Shown: positions 47,165-56,989, numbered from the stretch's first letter. The stretch: 64,000 nt of DNA from Ectopseudomonas mendocina (GCF_016008875.1 NZ_JADTQG010000007.1:124001-188000), one strand, 5' to 3'. Numbers and translations: made by a program. Notes: generated by a model from the letters alone, not told the origin.

Positions 47165-48634
47165 TCAATCCACATTTGTTTCTACCGATAGGCCGCACAG
47201 CGCTCTGAGCTTTTCGCTATCCAGGTGCAACTCCACCTGATCGGCCAGGCGCTCGATATCGCGTTCGCGCAAGGCCTGATAATCCACGTGCTGCACCTCG
47301 TCCAAGCCAGCCCAACGCAGCAGCGCAGCAAACGCTGGAGGCTGTTCGAAAAGGCCATGCAGGTAGGTGCCGAGCACCTGGCCATCGGCGCTGAAGCCGC
47401 CGTCGCTGCGGCCGTCGGCGAGCCGCACGGCGCCATTGAGACCCGGCCCGCGACTGACGCCGGCATGAATCTCGTAGCCGCTGACATCCGCTTGTTCCAG
47501 GCAGAGCTGGCCGTGCACGTTGCTTAGCTGTTTCTCCGGCTCCAGTACCGTCTCGAAATCCAGCAGGCCCAGGCCGTCGCTGCTGCCAGCGGCGCCCTCC
47601 AGGCCATGCGGGTCATGAATCTGCCGCCCCAGCATCTGCAGGCCGCCGCAGATGCCCAGGACCTTGCCGCCGTAACGCAGATGGCAGGCGATAGCTGCAT
47701 CCCAGCCCTGCTCGCGCAGACGCGCGAGATCGGCGCGCACGCTCTTGGAGCCGGGCAGGATGATCAGGTCGGCCGGCGGGATGGCCTGACCCGGTCCGAC
47801 GAAGGTCAGTTGCACCTGCGGATGCAGGCGCAGTGGGTCGAAATCGGTATGGTTACTGATGCGCGGCAGTACCGGCACCACCACGCGCAACGCCTGTTCT
47901 ACCTTGATCTGCTGACGGGTATCGACGGCGTCCTCGGCCTCCAGGTGGAAATCCATCAGGTACGGCAACACGCCGAGCACCGGCTTGCCGGTGCGCTGCT
48001 CCAGCCAGTCCAGCCCCGGCTTGAGCAGAGCAATGTCACCGCGAAAGCGGTTGATCACGAAGCCCCTGATCCGTGCCTGTTCGCTGGGGCTGAGCAACTC
48101 CAGGGTGCCGACCAGGTGGGCGAACACGCCGCCCTTGTCGATATCGGCGATCAGGATCACCGGGCAATCCACTGCCTCGGCAAAGCCCATGTTGGCGATG
48201 TCGCCGGCACGCAGGTTGATCTCGGCCGGCGAGCCGGCGCCTTCGACCAGCACCAGTTGGTGGTTCTCCAGCAGACGAGCGTGGGACTCCAGCACCGCCG
48301 CCATCGCCACCGGCTTATAACCGTGGTAGGTCAGTGCCTGCATATTGCCGATGGCGCGGCCATGGATGATCACCTGGGCGCCCATGTCGCTGTTGGGCTT
48401 GAGCAGCACCGGGTTCATATCGGTGTGCGGCGCCAACCCGGCCGCCTGCGCCTGCACCGCCTGGGCACGGCCGATCTCGCCGCCATCGGCGGTCACTGCG
48501 GAGTTGAGCGCCATGTTCTGTGGCTTGAATGGCGCCACGGACACACCCTGGCGGCGCGCCCAACGACACAGCGCCGTTACCAGGGTGCTCTTGCCGGCAT
48601 CGGAGGTGGTGCCCTGCACCATTAACGTCGGCAT
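47165..48634 (-). CDS. cobQ: Cobyric acid synthase (glutamine-hydrolysing)
   Basis: Amidates four carboxyls of adenosylcobyrinic acid a,c-diamide. It has 489 residues. The N-terminal dethiobiotin-synthetase-type domain has [19 protein letters not shown], and the C-terminal class I glutaminase has the nucleophile Cys in [11 protein letters not shown] (near residue 332) and a His in YLHGLFEQP. It overlaps the cobD stop by 1 base. Confidence 0.94.
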   Translation of the reverse strand: MPTLMVQGTTSDAGKSTLVTALCRWARRQGVSVAPFKPQNMALNSAVTADGGEIGRAQAVQAQAAGLAPHTDMNPVLLKPNSDMGAQVIIHGRAIGNMQALTYHGYKPVAMAAVLESHARLLENHQLVLVEGAGSPAEINLRAGDIANMGFAEAVDCPVILIADIDKGGVFAHLVGTLELLSPSEQARIRGFVINRFRGDIALLKPGLDWLEQRTGKPVLGVLPYLMDFHLEAEDAVDTRQQIKVEQALRVVVPVLPRISNHTDFDPLRLHPQVQLTFVGPGQAIPPADLIILPGSKSVRADLARLREQGWDAAIACHLRYGGKVLGICGGLQMLGRQIHDPHGLEGAAGSSDGLGLLDFETVLEPEKQLSNVHGQLCLEQADVSGYEIHAGVSRGPGLNGAVRLADGRSDGGFSADGQVLGTYLHGLFEQPPAFAALLRWAGLDEVQHVDYQALRERDIERLADQVELHLDSEKLRALCGLSVETNVD

Positions 48635-49644
48635 CAGGAGGTTTCCTCAAGACTGGCCAGGATCGGCGCGCACTCCAGCAGTCCCTGTTGCAAACGCAAC
48701 CAGCCGGCCTCATCCGCCGGCAGGCCGAAGCGCAGGCTGTCCAGCTCGGCGAACAACCGCACCAGAATGCCGCGCCGCGCCAGCAGCTCAATGCAGGGCA
48801 CCGCCCGACGGGTGCAGCAGAACTGGAACAGCGCCGAACCGCCAGTAGGTGGCAGGCCGCAGTCGCGCAGCAACGCCGCCAGACGCTCGCCATCGGCCAG
48901 CAAACGCTCGCGCTGACGACGCTGGCCGTCGCTGTCAGCAAGCAGATGGCGGGCGATGCTGCGCGCCGGACCGCTGACGGCCCAGGGCCCGAGCAGCACC
49001 TCCAGCTCATCCAGCAGTGCCTGGGCGGCAAGGACGAAGCCCAGACGCAGGCCGGCCAGGCCGAAGAATTTGCCGAACGAGCGCAGCACGATCAGTCCAG
49101 GCATATCGCTGTAGGCAGCCAGACTGTGCTCCGGCGTGCAGTCCATGAACGCTTCGTCGACCACCAGCCAGCCGCCGCGCTCGGCCAGCTCATCGTGCCA
49201 GTCAAGCAGGCGCGCCGGCTCGATCAGGCGACCGGTCGGATTGTTGGGATTTACCACCAGCAACACGTCGAGCTGCGGCAGGGCTCGATGCACCGAACCC
49301 TCGCTGAGCTTGGTGATGCGATGGCCTTCGCGGCGCCAGGCCGCTGCATGCTCGGCATAGGTCGGCGTGAGGATGCCCACGCTGCTGTGCCCGCGCAGAC
49401 GTGGCAGCGCCTGGATCGCCGCCTGCGAGCCGGCCACCGGCAACAGGCTGGCGGCACGGTAGTAATCGCGCGCGGCCGCCTCCAGGTCGTCGTTGACCTC
49501 GGGTAACCGCGCCCAGGCGGCAGCCGGAACCGGCGGAAGCTCCCAACCGTAGGGCGCGACACCGGTGGACAGGTCCAGCCAATCTTCCAGGGGAATGCCG
49601 TAGCGCTGCGCTGCGGCGCGCAGTCGACCTCCGTGTTCAAGCAC
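48634..49644 (-). CDS. cobD: L-threonine-O-3-phosphate decarboxylase
   Basis: PLP enzyme of 336 residues that makes (R)-1-amino-2-propanol phosphate, the linker of the cobalamin loop. It has [14 protein letters not shown] (near residue 157), VVDEAFMD and the PLP Lys in [15 protein letters not shown] (near 214). It is called CobC in the Pseudomonas denitrificans scheme. It overlaps the upstream cbiB stop by 8 bases. Confidence 0.9.
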   Translation of the reverse strand: MLEHGGRLRAAAQRYGIPLEDWLDLSTGVAPYGWELPPVPAAAWARLPEVNDDLEAAARDYYRAASLLPVAGSQAAIQALPRLRGHSSVGILTPTYAEHAAAWRREGHRITKLSEGSVHRALPQLDVLLVVNPNNPTGRLIEPARLLDWHDELAERGGWLVVDEAFMDCTPEHSLAAYSDMPGLIVLRSFGKFFGLAGLRLGFVLAAQALLDELEVLLGPWAVSGPARSIARHLLADSDGQRRQRERLLADGERLAALLRDCGLPPTGGSALFQFCCTRRAVPCIELLARRGILVRLFAELDSLRFGLPADEAGWLRLQQGLLECAPILASLEETS

Positions 49645-50545
49645 CCAGTACCTCCCAGATCATCAGGCACAGCAACCATAGGCCAACGCCGGCAACGACC
49701 CGGTTCATCGCCCGCTCGATATCCCGCGCGCGCGGCGCCGGGCCCTCGCCCAGCTGCGGGCGCTCATGCAGCTCACCGTGGTATTCGGCGGCGCCGCCCA
49801 GACTCACACCCAGGCTGCCGGCACCGGCCGCCATCACCGGGCCAGCATTGGGACTGTCCCACAACGGCGCCTGCCGGCGCCAGCAGCGCAGCGCCAGCCA
49901 GGTATGCCCGAGCAGCGCATAGGTCAGCGCCACCAGGCGCGCCGGGATGTAATTAAGTACGTCATCGATCTTCGCCGCCGCCCAGCCGAAGCGCTCGAAG
50001 CGCTCATTGCGATAGCCCCACATGGCGTCCAGGGTGTTGCTCAGGCGATACAGCACCACGCCGGGCGCACCGGCGACGATGAACCAGAACAAGGCGGCGA
50101 AGACCGCATCGGAGCCGTTCTCCAGCACCGACTCGGTACCGGCGCGGGCCACGCCGGTGGCGTCCAACTCATTGGTGTTGCGGCTGACCATCCAGCCGAC
50201 GCGCTCGCGTGCCAACTGCAGATCGCCCAGGCGCAGTGCGCGGGCCACCGGTTGCGCATGCTCGTAAAGGCTGCGCAGGCCAAGGGCGAAATACAGGGCG
50301 AAGATCTCCACGGCCCAGCCCAGACCACTGATCTGCACCAGCAGCCAGGTGATCAGGGTCAGCGGCAGCACCGCCAGGCACCAGGCAGTAACACCGTGGC
50401 TGCGCCAGCCGCCGCCGGCGGGATTGAAGCGTTGCTCCAGGCGATCGGCCAGGCGCCCAAAGGCCACCAGCGGGTGCGCGCGACGCGGCTCGCCCAGCAC
50501 GGCATCCAGCGCCACGCCGGCACAGGTGATCAGCGCCAGGCTCAT
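49637..50545 (-). CDS. cbiB: Adenosylcobinamide-phosphate synthase
   Basis: Attaches aminopropanol (phosphate) to adenosylcobyric acid. A 302-residue inner-membrane protein with about four helices. Family segments are [20 protein letters not shown] near the N-terminus, [26 protein letters not shown] in the middle and [21 protein letters not shown]. It is named CobD in the P. denitrificans scheme. It starts 3 bases after bluB. Confidence 0.92.
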   Translation of the reverse strand: MSLALITCAGVALDAVLGEPRRAHPLVAFGRLADRLEQRFNPAGGGWRSHGVTAWCLAVLPLTLITWLLVQISGLGWAVEIFALYFALGLRSLYEHAQPVARALRLGDLQLARERVGWMVSRNTNELDATGVARAGTESVLENGSDAVFAALFWFIVAGAPGVVLYRLSNTLDAMWGYRNERFERFGWAAAKIDDVLNYIPARLVALTYALLGHTWLALRCWRRQAPLWDSPNAGPVMAAGAGSLGVSLGGAAEYHGELHERPQLGEGPAPRARDIERAMNRVVAGVGLWLLCLMIWEVLGA

Positions 50546-50548
50546 AGT

Positions 50549-51202
50549 TCAGTCACCCTGCACTCCCCATCGATTCTCGAACAGCAACTCGCTCAGCGGC
50601 CGAGGCGTGGCCCAGCCCTCTTCAACCAGCATCGGTTTCTCATAAAAGGCATCTACCGGCCCCAGGCACAGCAGCGCCACCGGCTTGCTGCCAGCTGGCA
50701 TGCCCAGCAGCTCGGCCAGCGCCTCGGGATCGAACAACGATACCCAGCCGAGCCCAAGGCCTTCGGCGCGCGCAGCCAGCCACAGATTCTGAATGGCGCA
50801 GGCGACCGAGGCCATATCCATTTCCGGCAGCGTGCGTCGCCCGAAGACATGCGCTTCGCGCCCCTCCATCAGCGCCACGGCCAGCAGTTCGGCGCAGTCA
50901 CGAACGCCCTCGACCTTCAGCCGCATGAACTCGTCGCTACGCTCGCCCAGGGCCTCGGCGGTGCGCACCCGCTCAGCCTCCACCAACCCGTGGGCGGCCT
51001 CACGCAGTTGCCGGTCACTGATACGCAGGAAACGCCAGGGCTGCATCAGGCCGACGCTCGGCGCGTGGTGCGCCGCTTCGAGCAGGCGCGCCAGCACTTC
51101 GGGCGGCACCTCGCCTCCAGCGAAGTGACGCATGTCGCGACGCTCGGCGATGGCGCGGTACACCGCCGCGCGCTCTTCGGGGCTGAAGGCGTGCTCGCTC
51201 AT
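50549..51202 (-). CDS. bluB: 5,6-dimethylbenzimidazole synthase
   Basis: Flavin-destroying enzyme of the nitroreductase fold that turns reduced FMN into dimethylbenzimidazole, the cobalamin lower ligand, using oxygen. It has 217 residues with RRDMRHFAGGEVPPEVLARLL (near residue 21) and APSVGLMQPWRFLRI (near 46), both characteristic. The ATG at 51202 overlaps the cobB stop (ATGA). Its presence shows that an aerobic route to the lower ligand is encoded. Confidence 0.92.
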   Translation of the reverse strand: MSEHAFSPEERAAVYRAIAERRDMRHFAGGEVPPEVLARLLEAAHHAPSVGLMQPWRFLRISDRQLREAAHGLVEAERVRTAEALGERSDEFMRLKVEGVRDCAELLAVALMEGREAHVFGRRTLPEMDMASVACAIQNLWLAARAEGLGLGWVSLFDPEALAELLGMPAGSKPVALLCLGPVDAFYEKPMLVEEGWATPRPLSELLFENRWGVQGD

Positions 51203-52491
51203 GGACGCAACAGCGCGGCGGCCGCCTCCGGGTTGGACGGCAGATAGAAGTGGATGTAGCTGGCAGTGAGTCGCCCCAGGCGATACACCGCTTCTGCCAC
51301 CGGCTTGCCGTTAGGGCAGCGGCCCAGCGCCAGAGGCTCAAGCGGACTTTCCAGCCGCGAGTGATGGTAGGTGTGACCGCGCAGCTCGCCTTCCGGCAGC
51401 GTCACTTCCTGCAGGGCCAGCGCCGTCAGGCGCGGCTGCAACGCGGCGCTGCCCGCCAGCAGACCGAGCATGCGCCCGCTGGCACCTTGCTTGTCGCGCA
51501 GCTCATCGAGCAGATAGAGCATGCCACCACATTCGGCGAGCAGCGGTTTGCCGGCCTGGTGATGGGCGCGGATGGCCGCGGCCATGGCCTGATTGCTCTC
51601 CAGCTCGGACAAGTACAACTCGGGGTAACCACCAGGCAGGTAAAGGCTATCCACCTCGGGCAGCTCACTATCGGCCAGCGGCGAAAAGTAACGCAGCTCT
51701 GCGCCGAGGGCCTGCAGCAGATCGAGGTTGGCCTGATAAAGGAAGGCGAACGCGGCATCACGTGCCACGCCGATACGAACTCCAGCCAGCAGCTCAGGTA
51801 GCTGCTCAATCACCGGCGCGGCAAAACTCACTGCCGGCGGCAGGTCGACGTCGGCGGTAGCGGCCAGCGCATCGGCCGCAGCATCCAGGCGCGCATCCAG
51901 ATCCGCCAATTCGGCCGCCTGCACCAGGCCCAGATGCCGACTCGGCAACTCCACCGAGGCACTGCGCGGCAAGGCGCCGAACCAGCGGATGCTCGATGGC
52001 AGGGCATCACGCAGGATATCGCCGTGGCGGGTGCTGGCGACGCGATTGCCGAGTACGCCGGCAAAGGGCAAGTCCGGCTGGAAAGTGGCCAGGCCATGGG
52101 CCAGTGCGCCAAAGGTCTGCGCCATGGCCGCACCGTCGATCACCCCCAGTACCGGCACGCCGAAATGGCGGGCCAGGTCGGCCGCCGAAGGCTTGCCGTC
52201 GAACAGGCCCATGACCCCTTCGATAAGGATCAGATCAGCCTCGCCGGCAGCCTGCCACAACAGCCGCCGGCTCTCGGCCTCGCCGACCATGGCCAGGTCG
52301 AGCTGGTACACCGGCGCGCCACTGGCACGGGCGTGGATCATCGGGTCGAGAAAATCCGGCCCACATTTGAACACACGCACCCGCCGGCCCTGGCGCGTAT
52401 GCAGGCGCGCCAGGGCGGCGGTGACGGTGGTCTTGCCCTGGCCGGACGCCGGGGCGGCGATCAGCAGCGCCGGGCAGTGACGTGTATCCAT
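51199..52491 (-). CDS. cobB: Cobyrinate a,c-diamide synthase
   Basis: Amidates the a and c carboxyls of (hydrogeno)cobyrinic acid with glutamine and ATP. It has 430 residues: an N-terminal ATP domain with PASGQGKTTVTAALARL (near residue 14), and a C-terminal glutaminase with LLAECGGMLYLL (Cys near 325) and SYIHFYLPSNP (His). The ATG at 52491 overlaps the cobO stop by one base. Confidence 0.94.
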   Translation of the reverse strand: MDTRHCPALLIAAPASGQGKTTVTAALARLHTRQGRRVRVFKCGPDFLDPMIHARASGAPVYQLDLAMVGEAESRRLLWQAAGEADLILIEGVMGLFDGKPSAADLARHFGVPVLGVIDGAAMAQTFGALAHGLATFQPDLPFAGVLGNRVASTRHGDILRDALPSSIRWFGALPRSASVELPSRHLGLVQAAELADLDARLDAAADALAATADVDLPPAVSFAAPVIEQLPELLAGVRIGVARDAAFAFLYQANLDLLQALGAELRYFSPLADSELPEVDSLYLPGGYPELYLSELESNQAMAAAIRAHHQAGKPLLAECGGMLYLLDELRDKQGASGRMLGLLAGSAALQPRLTALALQEVTLPEGELRGHTYHHSRLESPLEPLALGRCPNGKPVAEAVYRLGRLTASYIHFYLPSNPEAAAALLRP

Positions 52492-53102
52492 CAGAATTCG
52501 ATGCCCTTCTGCGCCTTCACCCCGGACTTGAACGCGTGCTTGACCAGGCTCATCTCGGTAACCGTGTCCGCCGCCTCGATCATCCCCGGCAAGGCACCAC
52601 GGCCGGTCACCACCACATGCTGCAGCAGCGGCCGGGCTTCGATATCGGCCAGGACCGCCTCCAGCTCGAGGTAGCCATGCTTGAGGGCGATGTTCAGCTC
52701 ATCCAGCACCACCAGGCCGACAGATTCATCTCCGAGCAGGCGCCGGGCCACGGCCCAGGCTTCCTGCGCCTTGGCGATATCACGCTGGCGATCCTGGGTT
52801 TCCCAGGTGAAGCCCTCCCCCATCACGTGGTAGCTGACTTCCTCGGGAAAGCGGCGGAAGAAGGCTTCCTCACCGGTGCTGGCCGCGCCCTTGATGAACT
52901 GCACCACGCCCACCTTGAGGCCATGACCGAGGGCACGCGCGACCATGCCGAAGGCGCTGCTGCTCTTGCCCTTGCCATTGCCGCTGTGCACCAGCAGCAA
53001 GCCGTATTCATCCTGGGCCTGGGCGATCTTCTCGTCGATAAGAGCTTTCTTGCGCTGCATACGCGCCTTGTGGCGGACGTCGCGTTCGGCGGACTCACTC
53101 AT
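52491..53102 (-). CDS. cobO: Cob(I)yrinic acid a,c-diamide adenosyltransferase
   Basis: Transfers the 5'-deoxyadenosyl group of ATP to the cobalt of corrinoids. It has 203 residues with P-loop HSGNGKGKSSSAFGMVARAL (near residue 39) and the family's VVLDELNIALKHGYL. The frame is open 30 codons upstream, but the ATG at 53102 (MSESAERDVRHKARM) follows CAGGAG. It is the first gene of the cobalamin operon, about 180 bases downstream of the riboswitch. Confidence 0.93.
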   Translation of the reverse strand: MSESAERDVRHKARMQRKKALIDEKIAQAQDEYGLLLVHSGNGKGKSSSAFGMVARALGHGLKVGVVQFIKGAASTGEEAFFRRFPEEVSYHVMGEGFTWETQDRQRDIAKAQEAWAVARRLLGDESVGLVVLDELNIALKHGYLELEAVLADIEARPLLQHVVVTGRGALPGMIEAADTVTEMSLVKHAFKSGVKAQKGIEF

Positions 53103-53279
53103 GCTGTGCTCCTGCAAAGTCAGGCGCCCTCGTTGCCTGCATGAGCAGTGCGAACGGTAATGAAGAGATCGCGATGCGCTGCGCGTCCTCATCCAGGCAC
53201 CAATGGCTGGTCAGGCGAGCGGAAGACAGACAACACGAACACCCCGGTGGAACCGGAGCGTTGGCCGGGCAGCGCCCTC

Positions 53280-53478
53280 CGCGATGCCGTGAAACTGCGA
53301 CAGGCCGGTCTCCGGGCTTGTGAGCGAACCGAAGGTTCGACGCTGCGCCTTCCCGTGCATTGCACAGTGGCCTGAAACAGCGTTTGACTCACCTACCGTT
53401 GCGGGGGCAGCGCCGGCATTGGAACCGGCTTCCCTGTTTCACCCTGGCGTGGTCATTCATGACGACTTGGGGCACCTG
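53280..53478 (-). ncRNA. Cobalamin riboswitch
   Basis: On the minus strand, upstream of cobO, the conserved core appears in order: GGTGCC near 53476, GGTGAAACAGGGAAGCCGGT near 53444, CTGCCCCCGCAACGGTAGG near 53410, CACGGGAAGGCG, and the B12 box AGCCCGGAGACCGGCCTG near 53318-53301. These match the cobalamin riboswitch. It controls the cob operon in response to adenosylcobalamin. The 180 bases between it and cobO hold the expression platform; I see no perfect terminator stem there. Boundaries are approximate. Confidence 0.88.
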
Positions 53479-53531
53479 AAGCAAGGCGCGCAGGGTAGAG
53501 GCTGGCAGCCCTGCCCGTCAACGCCGCCGCA

Positions 53532-53852
53532 CTAATGCCTGGGTGTGAACCCCGGCGGCTTGCTCGCCAACCACTCGACGAAGGTCCGCAAGCGCTCGTC
53601 CGCCAACAGCGCCTCGCGACTGTTGTAGGTCAGGGCCAGCTCCTTTTCACTGAACAGCCGGTGAATCTGGTTGTGGCACGCCCGGCAGACCCAGAGCGTG
53701 GCGGTAATGCGCTCATGACGGGCAAAGCGCTTCTGCACATAGGCCTTGTCGTGCAGCGCCTTGGGAATCAGATGGTGACGAGTGAGTGCCACAGGCCGCG
53801 CGCAAAGCTCGCAGACCTTGGGCTGGGGCGGCAGGCGGATGGGCTCGGCCAT
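53532..53852 (-). CDS. Small HNH-nuclease-type zinc protein
   Basis: A 106-residue protein with CELCARPVALTRHHLIPKAL (zinc Cys pair and HH motif near residue 14) and VCRACHNQIHRLFSEKELAL (near 55). This is the arrangement of HNH/McrA-type nucleases. The role is unknown and it may be a restriction or DNA-processing enzyme. It ends about 54 bases before the riboswitch region on the same strand. It starts 6 bases after a C40 peptidase gene, and the pair may be co-transcribed. Confidence 0.78.
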   Translation of the reverse strand: MAEPIRLPPQPKVCELCARPVALTRHHLIPKALHDKAYVQKRFARHERITATLWVCRACHNQIHRLFSEKELALTYNSREALLADERLRTFVEWLASKPPGFTPRH

Positions 53853-53858
53853 GGCGAA

Positions 53859-54383
53859 TCAGGGGTTGCGTGCAAGCTCGGGCGTGATCACACGCTTGGC
53901 ATCGAGATAGACGCGCTGCCAGTAGACGTTATCGAGGCTGTCCAGGCGCACGGTGCCGCCACTGGATGGCGCATGCACGAAGCGCCCCTCGCCGACATAG
54001 ATGCCGGCATGGCTCACGGCGCGCCCGCCGTTGGTGGCGAAGAACACCAAGTCACCGCTCTGCAGCGCATCACGGCGAACGTCAGGAGTGCGCATCGCGC
54101 TCAACTCGCGGGTCGAGCGCGGCAGGCTGATACCGGCAGCATCGCGGTAGACATAGCCGATCAGGCCGCTGCAGTCGAAACCACCTTCCGGCGTGTTGCC
54201 ACCATAGCGATACGGCGTACCGACCAGTCCGAGCGCACGGAACAACACGTCCTGCGCGCCACCTTGATAGGAGGACGAAGAAACCGGCGGATGGTAGATG
54301 GGCTGGGGGGCGGGAGCGCGGCTGCTACAGGCAGTCAGCAGCAGTGCGAGAGAAACGAGGACGACACGGGTCGTGAAAGGCAT
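53859..54383 (-). CDS. NlpC/P60 (C40) cell-wall peptidase lipoprotein
   Basis: A 174-residue lipoprotein endopeptidase acting on peptidoglycan stem peptides. The lipobox is LLLTACSS (Cys at about 18). The catalytic Cys is in GGFDCSGLIGYVYRDAAG (near residue 69) and the His in VSHAGIYVGEGRFVHAPSS (near 121), with RSTREL between. A second, longer paralog lies next to it on the same strand, which suggests tandem duplication. Confidence 0.88.
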   Translation of the reverse strand: MPFTTRVVLVSLALLLTACSSRAPAPQPIYHPPVSSSSYQGGAQDVLFRALGLVGTPYRYGGNTPEGGFDCSGLIGYVYRDAAGISLPRSTRELSAMRTPDVRRDALQSGDLVFFATNGGRAVSHAGIYVGEGRFVHAPSSGGTVRLDSLDNVYWQRVYLDAKRVITPELARNP

Positions 54384-54467
54384 AAGCGAGGCGATCCAGG
54401 GCCTGAGTGCGCTCTACTCTGCCGCTTGCAGGCAAACGGCGCAACCCTGGAGTTACGCCGTGACACA

Positions 54468-55088
54468 TCAATTGTGACGCTTGGCCGCGACTTGCTCTTC
54501 TACCGGAGCCAGCGCAAGGACGCGCTTGGCCTGCAGGTAACTGCGGTTCCAGTAGCTGTCATCGAGGCTGTCGATGCGCACGCCACCGCTGCGGCTGCTG
54601 CTGGAATGGATGAACTGGTCATCACCCAGGTAGATGCCGGCGTGGCTGACACGACCACGACCGCGGTCATTAAAAAGGATCAGGTCACCAGGCTCCAGAT
54701 CGGCGCGCGCCACCTTGGGCGCGTCGAGATTGATCAGCTCGCGAGTGGAACGTGGCAGCTCAAGGCCGACTTCCTTACGGAACAGGTAACCGACGAAACC
54801 GCTGCAATCGAAACCGGACTGCACCGAGGTGCCGCCGTAGCGATAGCGCGTACCAATCAGCGAACGCCCGAGATCGAGCAGGCTGTCTGCCAGCTGCGGC
54901 ATTTCATAGGGTTCGTCGTCGATCAGCGCGTTGATTTCATCATCGGCAGGCTCGACCTGCTGAGAGAGCGGACGAGCAACCGGCTCGACCGTGGTTTCGC
55001 TGATTTGCGGTTGCGGCGAGTGGCCGGCGCAGGCAGCGAGAAATATTGTAAGTGCAAGAGGCACGAGGGGTGCGAAGCGTTTTAGCAT
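54468..55088 (-). CDS. NlpC/P60 (C40) cell-wall peptidase lipoprotein, longer paralog
   Basis: A 206-residue lipoprotein, lipobox IFLAACAGHS. The N-terminal linker to about residue 85 is Pro/Asp/Glu-rich. The catalytic domain has SGFDCSGFVGYLFRKEVG (Cys near residue 95) and VSHAGIYLGDDQFIHSSSS (His). It is clearly related to the neighbour at 53859-54383, 84 bases downstream. Its ATG at 55088 is preferred to the GTG two codons upstream; neither has a strong ribosome site. MepS-like endopeptidase activity is likely. Confidence 0.88.
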   Translation of the reverse strand: MLKRFAPLVPLALTIFLAACAGHSPQPQISETTVEPVARPLSQQVEPADDEINALIDDEPYEMPQLADSLLDLGRSLIGTRYRYGGTSVQSGFDCSGFVGYLFRKEVGLELPRSTRELINLDAPKVARADLEPGDLILFNDRGRGRVSHAGIYLGDDQFIHSSSSRSGGVRIDSLDDSYWNRSYLQAKRVLALAPVEEQVAAKRHN

Positions 55089-55199
55089 GGGCACGACCGT
55101 GTCGATTGAATTTATAAGTGCGCGACTATGCCCTCTATAAAGCCCATTTGCAAATTCTATCGACAGAAATGTGACCCAGTGGTTTCACCGCGCCATCTA

Positions 55200-55231
55200 A
55201 AGCGCCCGGCCAGTCGCACAACCGGGCGCTT
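55200..55231 (-). terminator. Hairpin after moeA
   Basis: AAGCGCCCGG (55200-55209) pairs with CCGGGCGCTT (55222-55231), 8 bases after the moeA stop. On the minus strand only a short T run follows, so it is a probable rather than strong terminator. Confidence 0.55.
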
Positions 55232-55238
55232 CAGGGCG

Positions 55239-56453
55239 CTAGCCGAGAATCTCGCTCAAGGGGATGAAGCGCAGCATATCCCCTTCGGCCAGCGTACTGC
55301 CTTCCATTACTTCTGCCAGCCCTTCGGCCCAGGCGGCGCTTCGCAAAACACCCGAACTCTGGTTGGCGTACGGCACTACGCGGCCATTCTCCAGGCGCGC
55401 GCGCAGGTACTCACGACGCATGCCCGGCTTGCCCCAGGTGAACCCCGCCGGCATGGCGAAACCCAGCGGCGCCACTCGCTGCACGCCGAGGCGACGCAAC
55501 ACATACGGACGCGCCAGCAAACCGAAGGTGACCAGCGTCGAAGCCGGATTGCCCGGCAGACCTATCACCGGAACGCCTTGGTAATGACCGAAGGTCAGCG
55601 GCTTGCCCGGTTTGATCGCCAGCTTCCACAACGCCAGCTCGCCCGCCTCGCGCAGCGCCAGGCCAAGGTAATCCGCCTCGCCCACCGAAACACCACCCGT
55701 GGAAAGAATCAGATCCACCTCGCCCAAGGCGCCCAGCGCCTCGCGGGTGAGCTGCAGATCGTCGGGCAATATCCCCGCATCCACCACCGCGCAGCCCAGA
55801 CGCTGCAGCCAGGCGATCAGCAGGCGCCGGTTGCTGTTATAGATCTGACCCGGGCCAAGTGCCTGCCCCGGCTCGACCAACTCGTCGCCAGTGGACAGAA
55901 CCGCAACATGCAGGCGCCGACGTACCGACAGGCGCGACGCGCCCAAAGACGCGGCCAGCCCTAACTCGATGGGCCCCAGGCGCGTACCCGCGGGCAGCAC
56001 GCATTCACCCGTGCGGGTTTCCTGACCTTGAGCGCGAACGTTCTGCCCGACTTTCAGCCGCTCGCGAAAACCCACGCGCCCAGCTTCATCGACCTCGACG
56101 TTCTCCTGCATCTCCACGGTGTCAGCGCCTTCCGGCAGCGGCGCACCAGTGAAAATACGCGCGCAGGTTCCCGGCTGCAGTGGCATGGGCGCAGTGCCGG
56201 CCAGGATACGCTGACTGACCGGCAACGGCTGGCCGTTCCAATCGGCCAACCGCAGGGCATAACCGTCCATGGCGCTGTTGGCCCAAGGCGGCAAATCCAG
56301 CGCGGCGATCAGCGGCTCGGCCAGCACCCGGCCATCGGCATCGGCCAGCGCAACCTGCTCGGTCTGTTCGATGGGCGCAGCATCGGCCAATGCCAGCAGA
56401 CGCTCCAGCGCCGCCTCCATGGGCAGCAAGCCGGGATGATCGCAACAACTCAT
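55239..56453 (-). CDS. moeA: Molybdopterin molybdotransferase
   Basis: Inserts molybdenum into molybdopterin-AMP. It has 404 residues, the normal MoeA length. Family motifs are the N-terminal DADGRVLAEPL, the domain II/III segment TGAPLPEGADTVEMQEN, STGDELVEPGQALGPGQIYN (near residue 180) and LSTGGVSVGEADYL (near 250). It overlaps the upstream moaB stop by 4 bases and is followed by a hairpin. Confidence 0.95.
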   Translation of the reverse strand: MSCCDHPGLLPMEAALERLLALADAAPIEQTEQVALADADGRVLAEPLIAALDLPPWANSAMDGYALRLADWNGQPLPVSQRILAGTAPMPLQPGTCARIFTGAPLPEGADTVEMQENVEVDEAGRVGFRERLKVGQNVRAQGQETRTGECVLPAGTRLGPIELGLAASLGASRLSVRRRLHVAVLSTGDELVEPGQALGPGQIYNSNRRLLIAWLQRLGCAVVDAGILPDDLQLTREALGALGEVDLILSTGGVSVGEADYLGLALREAGELALWKLAIKPGKPLTFGHYQGVPVIGLPGNPASTLVTFGLLARPYVLRRLGVQRVAPLGFAMPAGFTWGKPGMRREYLRARLENGRVVPYANQSSGVLRSAAWAEGLAEVMEGSTLAEGDMLRFIPLSEILG

Positions 56454-56989
56454 CCGCGCGACTCGCAGGCACCCACCGGTTTCAGGTGCGGCACGAAATT
56501 GCAGGGGCGATGCCGTGCATCCAGCTGTTCAGCGAGGATCCCGTCCCAGGCCGTGCGGCAGGCATTGGTCGAACCCGGCAGGCAGCACACCAGCGTGCCG
56601 TTGGCCAGGCCGGCCAGCGCGCGCGACTGGACGGTGGAAGTGCCGATGTCGGCCACGGAGATCTGCCGGAACAGCTCGCCAAAACCATCGACCTGCTTGT
56701 CCAGCAGGCAGGCGACCGCCTCCGGCGTGCTGTCGCGCCCGGTGAAGCCGGTGCCGCCGGTGATCACCACGACCTGCACCTGATCCTCGGCAATCCAGGT
56801 CGCGACCTGAGCGCGGATCTTGTACAGATCGTCCTTGAGCAGGACGCGGGCCGCCAGTTGGTGCCCGGCAGCGGTCAGGCGATCGACCAAGAGTTGCCCC
56901 GAGGTATCAGTCTCCAGCGTGCGCGTGTCGCTGACGGTCAGCACGGCAATGTTCAGCGGCACGAAAACCGCATCGGCCTTGTGGTTCAT
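56450..56989 (-). CDS. moaB: Molybdenum cofactor biosynthesis protein B
   Basis: Adenylylates molybdopterin, or a related function, in molybdenum cofactor assembly. It has 179 residues with [15 protein letters not shown] (near residue 18) and [16 protein letters not shown] (near 78), the MoaB/MogA fold. Two ATGs are possible, 56998 and 56989. I chose 56989 ([16 protein letters not shown]) because it fits the remembered P. aeruginosa MoaB1 start; neither has a strong ribosome site. It is co-transcribed with moeA and divergent from mobA. Confidence 0.88.
   Translation of the reverse strand: MNHKADAVFVPLNIAVLTVSDTRTLETDTSGQLLVDRLTAAGHQLAARVLLKDDLYKIRAQVATWIAEDQVQVVVITGGTGFTGRDSTPEAVACLLDKQVDGFGELFRQISVADIGTSTVQSRALAGLANGTLVCCLPGSTNACRTAWDGILAEQLDARHRPCNFVPHLKPVGACESRG

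Noticed and set aside
49766..51247. 493-codon plus frame opposite cbiB/bluB
   Set aside because: Covers two well-recognised cobalamin genes on the other strand; Gln/His/Ala-rich composition is typical of shadows.
53280..53478. TonB-dependent cobalamin receptor gene next to the riboswitch
   Set aside because: No such gene lies here; the riboswitch faces cobO only.
53320..53535. 71-codon plus-strand frame over the B12 leader
   Set aside because: It runs through the riboswitch core, which explains the sequence constraint; no ribosome site.
53535..55085. 516-codon plus frame opposite the HNH and C40 genes
   Set aside because: It crosses three good minus-strand genes with lipobox and catalytic motifs; composition is shadow-like.
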